Shown one piece after another: positions 45,347-53,701 of a DNA stretch of 64,000 bases. Every line of letters begins with the position of its first letter. Position 1 is the stretch's first letter. Source of the DNA: Flavobacteriales bacterium UBA4422 (lineage in GTDB: Bacteria; Bacteroidota; Bacteroidia; Flavobacteriales_G; Salibacteraceae); assembly GCA_002389645.1 (NCBI GenBank), contig DGQE01000012.1:2098-66097 (forward strand). The letters run 5' to 3'. The position numbers were made by a program, and so were the translations under genes. Below the pieces are notes generated by a model that was not told where the DNA came from, did no database searches, and saw only the letters and a program-made list of their open reading frames with translations.

Positions 45347-47611
45347 ATGAAGGCGTCTATCCTCCTCGCATTATGCCTAAGCATCTCCAATCATGTTGAA
45401 GCACAAGCACCACAGGGAATCAATTATCAAGCTGTTGCGCGCTCAAGCGATGGAACTCCATTCGCTGACACAACGCTCAATGTTTCCATTTCAATTGCAG
45501 AGGATATTAACTTGACCACCATCTCTTTTTCCGAGGTTCATGCAGTTGCAACAAATAGATTTGGTTTATTCACTCTTATTAGAGGAGAAGGAGCTCCTAC
45601 ACAAGGAACAATTGGCTATGTGGATTGGTCATCCAGTGCTAAATTTCTTAATGTTCAAGTTGGCTCCTTGGATATGGGCACAACTCAATTAATGTCTGTA
45701 CCCTATGCGTTGTATGCCGAGCGAGCTGGCAATACGTTCACCATAGATAGCAGTGAAGTTGACGGATCAGATTTAATCCTTTTCAATGGAGCCGACTCCT
45801 CAATCATTGACCTTTCTGGTATCTCATCTTCAAGTTCAGATACGATTAGTTCCTTTGGGTTGGTAGGAGATAGTCTTAGGATAATTGAAAACACTGACAC
45901 TTTTTATGTTGACATAACTAACTTCATCGACTCTACTGATGAACTAATAGATAGTGCATCTCTCAACGGAACCGATCTTCAAGTTTATCAAGGAGGAAAT
46001 ACAACACCAGTTATTGCTGATCTTTCAGGTTTAGTTGATTTAAATACTGTAGACTCGGTTTTTGTAGCCAACGACACCCTATGGGTAGAAACCTCAACTG
46101 GTCTTACTCCCTATGTTTTCGCTGATAATGACTGGGAAGTTAATGGCGATAGTATTTATGTTTTGAGTAAAAAAGTCAGTATCGGAACTAGTCAACCGAG
46201 ATACCCATTTCATGTGAACAATCTAACCGAAACTGTTGGATCCTACTTTGTATCCGATGTTTCAGGTATTTCAGAGATTAAGGGTGTTGAAATTATTACT
46301 ACCAACGCCACTGGAGGTGCCGGATCAGTGTCTCGCGGCATGTGGGTTAGAGCTTCTGGTGCAGTTCGAAATGAAGGAATCTTCGCATTTGCCACAGCAC
46401 CTGGAGCGACAGGCTCAGCTATAGGCGTTAGAGGTGCTGCATTAAACAGTCCTTCAAACCTCAACTATGGTATTTACGGTGAGGCTGGTTATGGAAATAT
46501 AAACCGCGCTGTAATTGGTGTGCTCGACACTGGATTTACCTACACAACATTAGACGCAGCAATCTATGGTATTGCGCAAGGTCAAACCAATGGTGGCGGC
46601 CGAAATATTGCCGTTTTTGGCCGATCGTCTTTTAACAATACTGCGGGTTCGAACATCGGCATCTATTCTCGCGCCCAAAATGCGGATACAAATTATGCCG
46701 CCTACTTTGAGTCTGGCGCAGTATATGTTGGAGACAGCCTTATCCTCCCTAGTGGAGCACAAGCAGGATTCGTACTCACCTCTGATGCAGGCGGAACAGC
46801 TTCTTGGCAATTGGCTAATAATGGAGTTATTGACTCCGTTTATGCCAATCCCAACGGAGACTCATTGTATGTAGTTACAAGTGCAGGAATCAATGGGTAC
46901 AGTCTATCGGATACTAATATTGTATCAGGCGCTATTAACGGAACATTTATAGATCTTTCGAACAACTTCGGAAACACTATCTCAATAGACATATCTTCAT
47001 TAGCGACAATAACTCAACTAGGAGATACCGTTGCATACCTTGATTCACGTATTGATTCTTTAAGCAATGAACTCGGCAACACGAACGACAGTATCGATCA
47101 AGTGGCGATTGACCTCATTAATGATGTCAACTTCTTACTCTCTGAACTCGATGCCGACTCTACTTATTTGAATGATAGCATTGATCAAGTAGCAGCTGAT
47201 CTTGCTGCATTGGTTTCTTCCAGCATTGATACGGTCTCATCAATGACTTTTGAAAATGACTCTATTTTGAAAGTCTTCTCAGGTGACGGGGATTCGGTGG
47301 CAGTTTCTTTGGCAAGCTTAACAACAGATACTGAATTAGCCAATGAAGTTTCCGCTTTGAACACTGCTTTAGATGCTGACTCTACTTACCTTAATGATAG
47401 CATTGACCAAGTGGCCATTGACCTCATCAATGATGTCAACTTCATACTCTCTGAACTCGATGCCGACTCTACTTATTTAAACGATAGCATTGATCAAGTA
47501 GCTGCTGATCTTGCTGCATTGGTTTATTCCAGCATTGATACGGTCTCGTCAATGACTTTTGAAAATGACTCTATTTCAAGATTTTTCGCTTGCATTCCAA
47601 AATATTCATAA
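45347..47611 (+). CDS. Fibre-like surface protein with tandem repeats, probably truncated
   Basis: A 754-residue exported protein. The frame opens at 45314; the ATG at 45347 starts a clean signal peptide (MKASILLALCLSISNHVEAQ) and is preferred. Mature APQGINYQAVARSSDG and VDWSSSAKFLNVQVGS are hallmarks of Bacteroidota tail-fibre/collagen-like proteins that assemble as trimers. Glycine-rich beta repeats lie at about 330-480; from about 575 coiled-coil units with DADSTYLNDSIDQVA occur three times, within a 103-residue repeat. The protein stops abruptly in the second repeat with an unrelated RFFACIPKYS end and no sorting or chaperone domain, so the 3' end seems lost. Confidence 0.8.
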   Translation: MKASILLALCLSISNHVEAQAPQGINYQAVARSSDGTPFADTTLNVSISIAEDINLTTISFSEVHAVATNRFGLFTLIRGEGAPTQGTIGYVDWSSSAKFLNVQVGSLDMGTTQLMSVPYALYAERAGNTFTIDSSEVDGSDLILFNGADSSIIDLSGISSSSSDTISSFGLVGDSLRIIENTDTFYVDITNFIDSTDELIDSASLNGTDLQVYQGGNTTPVIADLSGLVDLNTVDSVFVANDTLWVETSTGLTPYVFADNDWEVNGDSIYVLSKKVSIGTSQPRYPFHVNNLTETVGSYFVSDVSGISEIKGVEIITTNATGGAGSVSRGMWVRASGAVRNEGIFAFATAPGATGSAIGVRGAALNSPSNLNYGIYGEAGYGNINRAVIGVLDTGFTYTTLDAAIYGIAQGQTNGGGRNIAVFGRSSFNNTAGSNIGIYSRAQNADTNYAAYFESGAVYVGDSLILPSGAQAGFVLTSDAGGTASWQLANNGVIDSVYANPNGDSLYVVTSAGINGYSLSDTNIVSGAINGTFIDLSNNFGNTISIDISSLATITQLGDTVAYLDSRIDSLSNELGNTNDSIDQVAIDLINDVNFLLSELDADSTYLNDSIDQVAADLAALVSSSIDTVSSMTFENDSILKVFSGDGDSVAVSLASLTTDTELANEVSALNTALDADSTYLNDSIDQVAIDLINDVNFILSELDADSTYLNDSIDQVAADLAALVYSSIDTVSSMTFENDSISRFFACIPKYS
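47084..47267 (+). repeat. Long direct repeat, copy 1
   Basis: This 184-base stretch recurs at 47393-47576, exactly 309 bases (103 codons) on, with only scattered, mostly silent changes. Both copies are in frame within the fibre-like gene. Confidence 0.85.
47393..47576 (+). repeat. Long direct repeat, copy 2, cut at its end
   Basis: Second copy of the 184-base repeat. After 47576 it departs at once from what follows copy 1; the gene stops 12 codons later, so this may be a recombination or assembly junction. Confidence 0.8.
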
Positions 47612-47627
47612 TTTGGCTGCCTAGCAT

Positions 47628-47661
47628 TTTGTAGACTTTATAAAAGTATAGGCTACATTTG
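47628..47661 (+). promoter_or_regulatory. Promoter of the YfiR operon
   Basis: TTTG (47628-47631) and TACATTTG (47654-47661) match the Bacteroidota -33 and -7 elements with a 22-base spacer. The transcript would begin about 9 bases before the GTG start at 47674. Confidence 0.6.
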
Positions 47662-47673
47662 CGCGGAATTGAA

Positions 47674-48207
47674 GTGAAGAATTTTCTCTTAGCCATATCA
47701 TTAATCATGGGTTTAGCGCTTAGCTCTATGAGCCAAACGTCTATGAACACAATGAATACGCGGGCTAAATTCAAGGCAACTTACATTCTAAATTTCGCGA
47801 AGTATACCGAATGGCCTGCCGCATATAAGCAAGGCGATTTTATTATTGGCGTTGTTGGAGATAATGACCTTGCACTTAACCTTGAAACTGCGGCTAAAAC
47901 GAAAAAAATAAACAGTCAAACACTGGTTGTTAAACGATTCAAGTCTCCCGCTGAAGTATCCAAATGTCACTTAATATACGTGGCTGGGGCATCTACAAGT
48001 GCTGTAGATCCTTACATCAACAAAGCAAAAGAATATAATTGTCTAACTGTAACTGAGGGCAAAGGTCTGATCGAAAGGACTTCGGCTATAAACTTCGTTG
48101 TGGTTGGTGCAGCTATGAAATATGAAATGAATAAGTCCTTGTTTAAACAGCAGGACTTAATCGTTAGTAACACCTTAGAAAATTTAGCTACTAAAGTGAT
48201 TAATTAA
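47674..48207 (+). CDS. YfiR-family (DUF4154) exported protein
   Basis: A 177-residue protein with a signal peptide (VKNFLLAISLIMGLALSSMSQ). The GTG at 47674 is preferred; the frame runs back to a TTG at 47659 that lies inside the promoter. The mature part is a DUF4154/YfiR domain: KFKATYILNFAKYTEWP near residue 32, FIIGVVGDN near 55, LVVKRFKS near 87, CHLIYVAG near 98 and LTVTEGKGLIER near 122. In Pseudomonas, YfiR is a periplasmic repressor of the diguanylate cyclase YfiN that responds to envelope stress. Here the next genes are a TPR protein and a membrane phosphatase. Confidence 0.88.
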   Translation: MKNFLLAISLIMGLALSSMSQTSMNTMNTRAKFKATYILNFAKYTEWPAAYKQGDFIIGVVGDNDLALNLETAAKTKKINSQTLVVKRFKSPAEVSKCHLIYVAGASTSAVDPYINKAKEYNCLTVTEGKGLIERTSAINFVVVGAAMKYEMNKSLFKQQDLIVSNTLENLATKVIN

Positions 48208-48211
48208 ACCA

Positions 48212-49114
48212 ATGAAAAGACTCGTAATAATAGCGGTGGTCTTGTTCTCGATGATACCGATTGCGCTTAGGGCTCAGCTCGATCCGGTGTCGCTAGCACT
48301 TCGTGCTTATCAGAACAAGGATCTGCCCAAAGCCAAGGAGCTCATTGAAATTGCCGTAGGCGATGACAATTTTAATGGAATTACTAAAACTTGGTATTTC
48401 CGAGGTTACATCTATAAAGATCTTTACAAAGCAGCGAAAGATTCTAAGTCTCAAAATGAGGCGGTGGAATTATGCTCAACTGCTATTGAGTCTTACAGCA
48501 AAGCCATCGAACTTGAGCCCAAAGGTGAGTTGGTTGAAGATTGCCTAAATTCATTAAAATACTTATCCTCTACTCTATATAATGACGCTGCTTTTGCCCT
48601 TGATGCAAATAAGTTTGATACAGCTCAAATACTATTTGACAACTACAGTGAAGTGATCAAGATGATTAATCCTAATCTGGATTTGAATCAAAGAATCATC
48701 GAGTTTAAGTTGTATAAGGCATCTAAATACTCATACTTGTTCGACAATCCTCGCCCTAGCGATAATAGAGATGAGATTGGAAACAACGTAGTGAAACTAT
48801 ATGAAGAAGTAATTCAATTGGACGAAGAGAATATTAGTGCCAATTACAATTTAGCAATTCACTTCTATAACCAAGGTGTAAACATCATCGAGAACATGGA
48901 CTACGAGCAAGACTTTGAAACGTTGTTTGCGATTCAAGCTCAAGTAATGGATCTCTTTGGAGCAGCCTTACCATACATGCTCAAAGCTTACGAGCTTAAT
49001 CCATTGAGAAAAGAGACACTCGTTGGTCTTTCAGGAATTTACTTTGGTTTGAACAACATCGAAGAGTCTGAGAAGTACCAAGCTGAGTTGAAGAAATTAG
49101 AGAACCAAGAATAA
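48212..49114 (+). CDS. Exported TPR protein
   Basis: A 300-residue protein with a signal peptide (residues about 1-22, ending IALRAQ). The rest is helical with TPR-like units (LALRAYQNKDLPKAKELIE, AIESYSKAIELEPKGE, YEEVIQLDEENISANYNLA, LPYMLKAYELNPLRKET). Such domains mediate protein binding; with no enzyme motif it is likely an adaptor in the periplasm. It lies five bases after the YfiR gene and 16 before the phosphatase gene, so the three share one transcript and probably one pathway. Confidence 0.85.
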   Translation: MKRLVIIAVVLFSMIPIALRAQLDPVSLALRAYQNKDLPKAKELIEIAVGDDNFNGITKTWYFRGYIYKDLYKAAKDSKSQNEAVELCSTAIESYSKAIELEPKGELVEDCLNSLKYLSSTLYNDAAFALDANKFDTAQILFDNYSEVIKMINPNLDLNQRIIEFKLYKASKYSYLFDNPRPSDNRDEIGNNVVKLYEEVIQLDEENISANYNLAIHFYNQGVNIIENMDYEQDFETLFAIQAQVMDLFGAALPYMLKAYELNPLRKETLVGLSGIYFGLNNIEESEKYQAELKKLENQE

Positions 49115-49130
49115 GATCCCCACAACGAAT

Positions 49131-50924
49131 ATGTTTTCACATTTCAGTATCGGTAGGAAAATAAGCTTGGGTTTTGCGGTAGTTATCTTATCTACCATTA
49201 TCGCCTTTTATATCACCAATAAGACTTTCGTTGAAAGCCAGGAGATCAATGAGGAGATTACGAATAACCATACTCCTTCTATAGCCAAGCTTGAAGAGCT
49301 TAAGTTGATGATCGTAAGATCAAAAATGCTTATCAGCAACTGGGTATATCTTCCAAGTCCTTCAGAAAATGAGGATAAGGCCTTGCTGAACAGACTAACG
49401 GTTGCCGACTATCCAAATCTTAAACGAGAGCTCGAAGAGCTTTCTATGCGATGGGACGATAGCACACGCAGTACATTAAACCCTGTTTTTGATAATATCG
49501 AAATGTTGTGGTCGAACCATGAGTTTGTAAAACAAGCTCTTGGAAGTCTAGATGCTTACAATGAACCCATGAACTTGTTTATGGCGAATTCAATGGTTGA
49601 AGAAGGTGGTGATATTGATAACTACACAGATCAAACGCTAGACATGTTGCAGGTTCTTATTGATAATAAGAAAGAAGCAACAAAGGTGATTACTGCTACC
49701 ATGATTGAATCTTTTCAAAAGGTTCGATTATTAATTAAAAACTTAGGTATTGCACTCACGATTGCCGGTATTATCATCGCTTTTCTCACCACGAGGACAA
49801 TTGTTTCTCCCGTTAGAAAACTTCGACTTATACTTCTAGATCTTTCAAAAGGTATTTTCCCTAAAAGCTGGATTAATTCTCGTGGAGATGAAATCGGTGA
49901 GATGGCCAACGCATTGGAAACCGTTGTTGTTGGATTGAGAAGCACAAAGGACTTTGCAATTGCTGTTGGTTCTGGTGGCTACAATACTGAATACACCCCA
50001 TTGAGTGATCAGGATGAATTAGGTCAGTCACTTCTTGTCATGCGTAAAAACTTGAAAGAGTATAGCGAAGACATGGAGGAAAAGGTTCGTGAAAGAACTG
50101 AAGAGGTAGTGCGACAAAAAGAAGAGATAGAGAAACAAAGTGAGCAAATCGCTGAACTATACGAGCAAGTAAAAGATAGTATACTTTATGCGAAGCGTAT
50201 ACAAGAAGCTATTTTACCGTCTAAAGAAGAAATCGATCAATCGTTAAAGCAGAGCATGGTTCTGTTCAGACCGAAAGATATCGTAAGTGGTGACTTCTAC
50301 TGGTTTTCCGAAAAGAATGACAAAGCTATAATTGCGGCTGCTGATTGTACTGGCCATGGTGTTCCTGGAGCCTTGATGTCTATGATTGGATCTTCACTTT
50401 TGAATGAAATAGTGAATGAAAAGGGTATTACTCAGCCTAATGAAATTCTACTCGCGCTGAAACATGGAGTAATCAAAGCGCTAAACAAGCATCCATCATC
50501 CGATCAAACGAAAGACGGAATGGATATAGCGATTTGTACTATACCGAAAAAAGGTAATAAGATCGAATACGCTGGCGCGAATAATCCTTTCTGGCTGATC
50601 CGTGAAGGTGAAATTATTGAGACACGAGGTGATCGTCAACCTGTCGGTATATATGGTGATAACTTAGAGACGCCATACACCAATCATACTATCGAAGTTT
50701 TGCCAGGAGATTCAGTCTATATATTCTCTGATGGATATGCTGATCAATTTGGCGGGCCTTCTGGAAAGAAGTTTAAGTATAGCCAATTCAAAAAGCTATT
50801 GGTTCAGGTTCAGCCCGAATCTATGACTAAGCAAAAAGAGATTCTAAACACTCGTATTGAAGAATGGATGGGTGATGAGGAAGAGCAGATCGATGATATT
50901 CTTATAGTAGGAATTCGTTTCTAA
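49131..50924 (+). CDS. Membrane HAMP-SpoIIE protein phosphatase
   Basis: A 597-residue transmembrane signalling protein. Helix 1 lies at about 9-28 and helix 2 at about 203-222, with a periplasmic helical sensor of about 175 residues between them. A HAMP-like linker (TRTIVSPVRKLRLILLDLSKG) follows, then a coiled coil (about 300-350, EEKVRERTEEVVRQKEEI) and a PP2C/SpoIIE phosphatase (about 360-597: RPKDIVSGDFYW, ADCTGHGVPGALMSMIG, IFSDGYADQFGG, DDILIVGIRF), whose acidic metal residues are present. It should dephosphorylate a serine/threonine-phosphorylated partner, probably an anti-anti-sigma-type protein. It closes the YfiR-TPR operon. Confidence 0.9.
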   Translation: MFSHFSIGRKISLGFAVVILSTIIAFYITNKTFVESQEINEEITNNHTPSIAKLEELKLMIVRSKMLISNWVYLPSPSENEDKALLNRLTVADYPNLKRELEELSMRWDDSTRSTLNPVFDNIEMLWSNHEFVKQALGSLDAYNEPMNLFMANSMVEEGGDIDNYTDQTLDMLQVLIDNKKEATKVITATMIESFQKVRLLIKNLGIALTIAGIIIAFLTTRTIVSPVRKLRLILLDLSKGIFPKSWINSRGDEIGEMANALETVVVGLRSTKDFAIAVGSGGYNTEYTPLSDQDELGQSLLVMRKNLKEYSEDMEEKVRERTEEVVRQKEEIEKQSEQIAELYEQVKDSILYAKRIQEAILPSKEEIDQSLKQSMVLFRPKDIVSGDFYWFSEKNDKAIIAAADCTGHGVPGALMSMIGSSLLNEIVNEKGITQPNEILLALKHGVIKALNKHPSSDQTKDGMDIAICTIPKKGNKIEYAGANNPFWLIREGEIIETRGDRQPVGIYGDNLETPYTNHTIEVLPGDSVYIFSDGYADQFGGPSGKKFKYSQFKKLLVQVQPESMTKQKEILNTRIEEWMGDEEEQIDDILIVGIRF

Positions 50925-51182
50925 GCCAACCTTTTAGAGCCCTTTTGCGGAGTTTGCTAAATAATCCATTACTCCGTTATTATCAGATTTGATGCTATTA
51001 ATAACAGTAGCATTCTAATTAGGTAGGAATGTACGATTAGATAACAGTCTAGAGTGTTACCGGAAAAAGGCCGAGACCTCCCATCTGCGAGGAATTAAGC
51101 TTCATAAATCTTACGACCACGTTTCAATTCATTGGCACGTCTGCTTCAATCTGATTGATCTTAGCAAAAGGACACTAGCCCG

Positions 51183-53594
51183 TTACAGTTCGATAATAAT
51201 CCCGACCGAAGGAAGAAGGTTACCACTAAAGTTTGCAATATTTCTCGTTGAATATCTAGTTGGGTCATTAGGATCCACCAGAGGATTTCCATCAGGATCT
51301 CTTTCCACAGTTATAAATGGTGCAAGCGGAGCTTGATAATTGTAAACATTTTGAATGTCTATGTAAGCATTCAAGCTCCACTTTTTGAAAAACCACCTTT
51401 TGTCCAGTCGAACATCCAGTTGATGGACACCCCCCACTCTCTCGGAATTAAGTCTATCCAAATCAAGAATCCCAATTCCTCGTAAATCCCAATTTTGACG
51501 CAATCCAGAAAGGTTTTCATCAAAAGGAGTATATGGAGCACCACCCAAATACCTGAATCTCGCACCAATTTCCCAATTTCCTTTGAACTTCTTTCCAGCA
51601 GTAAGCGTAACAATGTTTCCATTATCCCATGCAGAAGGTCTAAAATCATCATTCTTATCAGTGAATTCGCTGATGACATATGTATATGCCAAGATGCCAT
51701 AAAACCCTTTAAACAATTTCTGCTGAGCTAAGAATTCTATTCCGTAAGATCTTCCCTCAGAAGTAGGAACAGCAGGCTCATTTCCTATTACACCAAAATC
51801 ACCACCCAAGTTGGCCAATGAAACACTATCCCTTAACAAGAATGGATAATCATTATAAACTTTATAAAATCCTTCTACTGTCAGTTTGGTGTTTGCAGTC
51901 GGTAAATATTCTACTCCCGCTACATAATGATCTGCTCGAATATAATCTATCCCATTATCTTGATTTATCAAATCACCTGTAGCATTGCGATACCCTAAGA
52001 CGGTGTATGGAGGAAGCTGAAAATAACGACCTATGCTTGTATTAAGACTCCATTTAGGAGCAAGACTGAGAGAAGCCGCAATTCTCGGAGAAAGCTGATC
52101 AATAGGGTTAAGCATTTCCTCATTGAAATCACTAAAGTCCGTTCTAATACCTCCTGAAAGTGTTAATCTATTGTTCCAAACGCTTTTACTCAATTGACTG
52201 AATACAGAATATCTATTGATATTTAATCTTGAATCGAAGTCAATCTCTAGCTCTTGTCCTGATGAAGTTACAATTCTATTATAAGTGCTATTTGTGAACG
52301 TTGCGTTTTGGTAGCCTACACCAACATTCCACTTCCAACCCTTATCTCTCCATGTATGCTCTAGACGAACTTTATTCTCAATTTCTTGACTAGAGTAATC
52401 AAGAATCAGCTTATTTGGATCAGACTCATCATTGTCTTGATATTTTATCGCCACATTATTCAAATGATTTCGACTTACTACTACTTGCTGAAAGCTTTTA
52501 TCAGCGAAATGCTTATAGCTTAGTCCTAAAGTGTAATTCCACTGATCATTAGACGGGATGTTTCCAAGGATATATCTATTTCGCTCTAGGGTTTCTTCAT
52601 CATCAACATTGTCATTTGCTCCTTCATTCAATTCAAAATTGTCAAAAGCCCCAAGGCCGATTAGGCTAATCTCATTCTTATCATTCAGCTTAGTCTTAAT
52701 CTTAAACTGAGTATCGTTATATATCGGCAAGAATGGAAGCGCAAGTGCCCTAAATAAGAATTGGAGATATGATCTCCTTAAAGAAAAGACATAACTTGTG
52801 TTCTTTCCTATGGGTCCATCTAAAGTAAGTCCATAGTCACTGCTTCCTACAGTGAAATTCGCCTTGACTCCCTCTGGGTTTCCATCTTTTTGCGTAAACT
52901 CAAAAACTGAACTTAGAGCATTTCCACGATTAGCTGGAAAAGCTGATGAGTAAAAATCAACCTCCTTGATGAAATTCACATTAATCAAACCCACCGGTCC
53001 TCCAGATGAACCTTGAGTAGCAAAGTGATTGATATTTGGGACCTCAACACCATCCAAGAAGAATCTGTTCTCGTTGGGCCCGCCTCCTCTAATAATTATA
53101 TCATTGCGAAAGGCTGGTGTGGAAGCCACCCCAGGAAGAGATTGAATCGCTCTTGATATGTCTCTATTTCCACCAGGGTTTCTCTCTATCTCAGACACAC
53201 CTATCGACCTCATGCTTACAGGAGCTTCTTCCTTCTTCATAAATGGTGAAGCAGTCACTTCAACTGCTTCAAGCAGCTGGGAATTCTCCATCATCTCAAT
53301 ATCAATAAACACAGGCCTATTGTTAAAGGTTTGAACCTCGAAAACAACAGCCTTCTCAAATCCAAGTGAGGTTGCCTCTAAGTTGTAAAGTTTAGGCTCA
53401 AGCCCTGAAATGATATAATTCCCATCAATATCTGTGCTAGTTCCGGTAGTCGTTCCTTGGATGACCACATTAGCAAAGGGTATAGCCTCATTGCTAATGG
53501 GGTTAAATACTTTTCCTTTGATAATTCCATTTTGTGCAACAATCGAAAAGGTGCTAAAAAGAAAAAATATGAGCGTGGTGGAAATTTTTTTCAT
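51183..53594 (-). CDS. TonB-dependent outer-membrane receptor
   Basis: An 803-residue receptor with a signal peptide (MKKISTTLIFFLFSTFSIVAQ). The ATG at 53594 is preferred over the frame opening at 53633. Residues about 22-100 are a CarboxypepD_reg domain (GKVFNPISNEAIPFANVVIQG), about 110-230 the TonB plug (VTASPFMKKEEAPVSMRSIG, IQSLPGVASTPAFRNDIIIRGG, NRFFLDGVEVPN), and the rest a beta-barrel ending in aromatic-alternating strands with LLPSVGIIIEL. There is no SusD partner next to it, so its substrate is open (siderophore, vitamin or metal rather than polysaccharide). Confidence 0.92.
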   Translation of the reverse strand: MKKISTTLIFFLFSTFSIVAQNGIIKGKVFNPISNEAIPFANVVIQGTTTGTSTDIDGNYIISGLEPKLYNLEATSLGFEKAVVFEVQTFNNRPVFIDIEMMENSQLLEAVEVTASPFMKKEEAPVSMRSIGVSEIERNPGGNRDISRAIQSLPGVASTPAFRNDIIIRGGGPNENRFFLDGVEVPNINHFATQGSSGGPVGLINVNFIKEVDFYSSAFPANRGNALSSVFEFTQKDGNPEGVKANFTVGSSDYGLTLDGPIGKNTSYVFSLRRSYLQFLFRALALPFLPIYNDTQFKIKTKLNDKNEISLIGLGAFDNFELNEGANDNVDDEETLERNRYILGNIPSNDQWNYTLGLSYKHFADKSFQQVVVSRNHLNNVAIKYQDNDESDPNKLILDYSSQEIENKVRLEHTWRDKGWKWNVGVGYQNATFTNSTYNRIVTSSGQELEIDFDSRLNINRYSVFSQLSKSVWNNRLTLSGGIRTDFSDFNEEMLNPIDQLSPRIAASLSLAPKWSLNTSIGRYFQLPPYTVLGYRNATGDLINQDNGIDYIRADHYVAGVEYLPTANTKLTVEGFYKVYNDYPFLLRDSVSLANLGGDFGVIGNEPAVPTSEGRSYGIEFLAQQKLFKGFYGILAYTYVISEFTDKNDDFRPSAWDNGNIVTLTAGKKFKGNWEIGARFRYLGGAPYTPFDENLSGLRQNWDLRGIGILDLDRLNSERVGGVHQLDVRLDKRWFFKKWSLNAYIDIQNVYNYQAPLAPFITVERDPDGNPLVDPNDPTRYSTRNIANFSGNLLPSVGIIIEL

Positions 53595-53645
53595 GGTGAC
53601 GAATATCAACAGAAAGTTTCCACTATTGTTCACTGAAAAGCATTT

Positions 53646-53674
53646 TTTGCCTTGCTGAGATTAGCGTAACTTTG
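53646..53674 (+). promoter_or_regulatory. Promoter of the 2-oxoacid dehydrogenase E2 gene
   Basis: TTTG (53646-53649) and TAACTTTG (53667-53674) give a full -33/-7 pair with a 17-base spacer, the best match in the window. It leaves a leader of about 24 bases before the ATG at 53702. Confidence 0.65.
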
Positions 53675-53701
53675 CACCCCTTAAAACAAAACTAAATTCG
53701 C

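Noticed and set aside
47659..47673. TTG at 47659 as the YfiR start
   Set aside because: It lies inside the TACATTTG promoter element; the GTG at 47674 begins the signal peptide.
50925..51182. Gene or terminator in the 258-base gap between the phosphatase and the TonB receptor
   Set aside because: No frame of useful length and only a weak six-base inverted repeat near 50992 were found.
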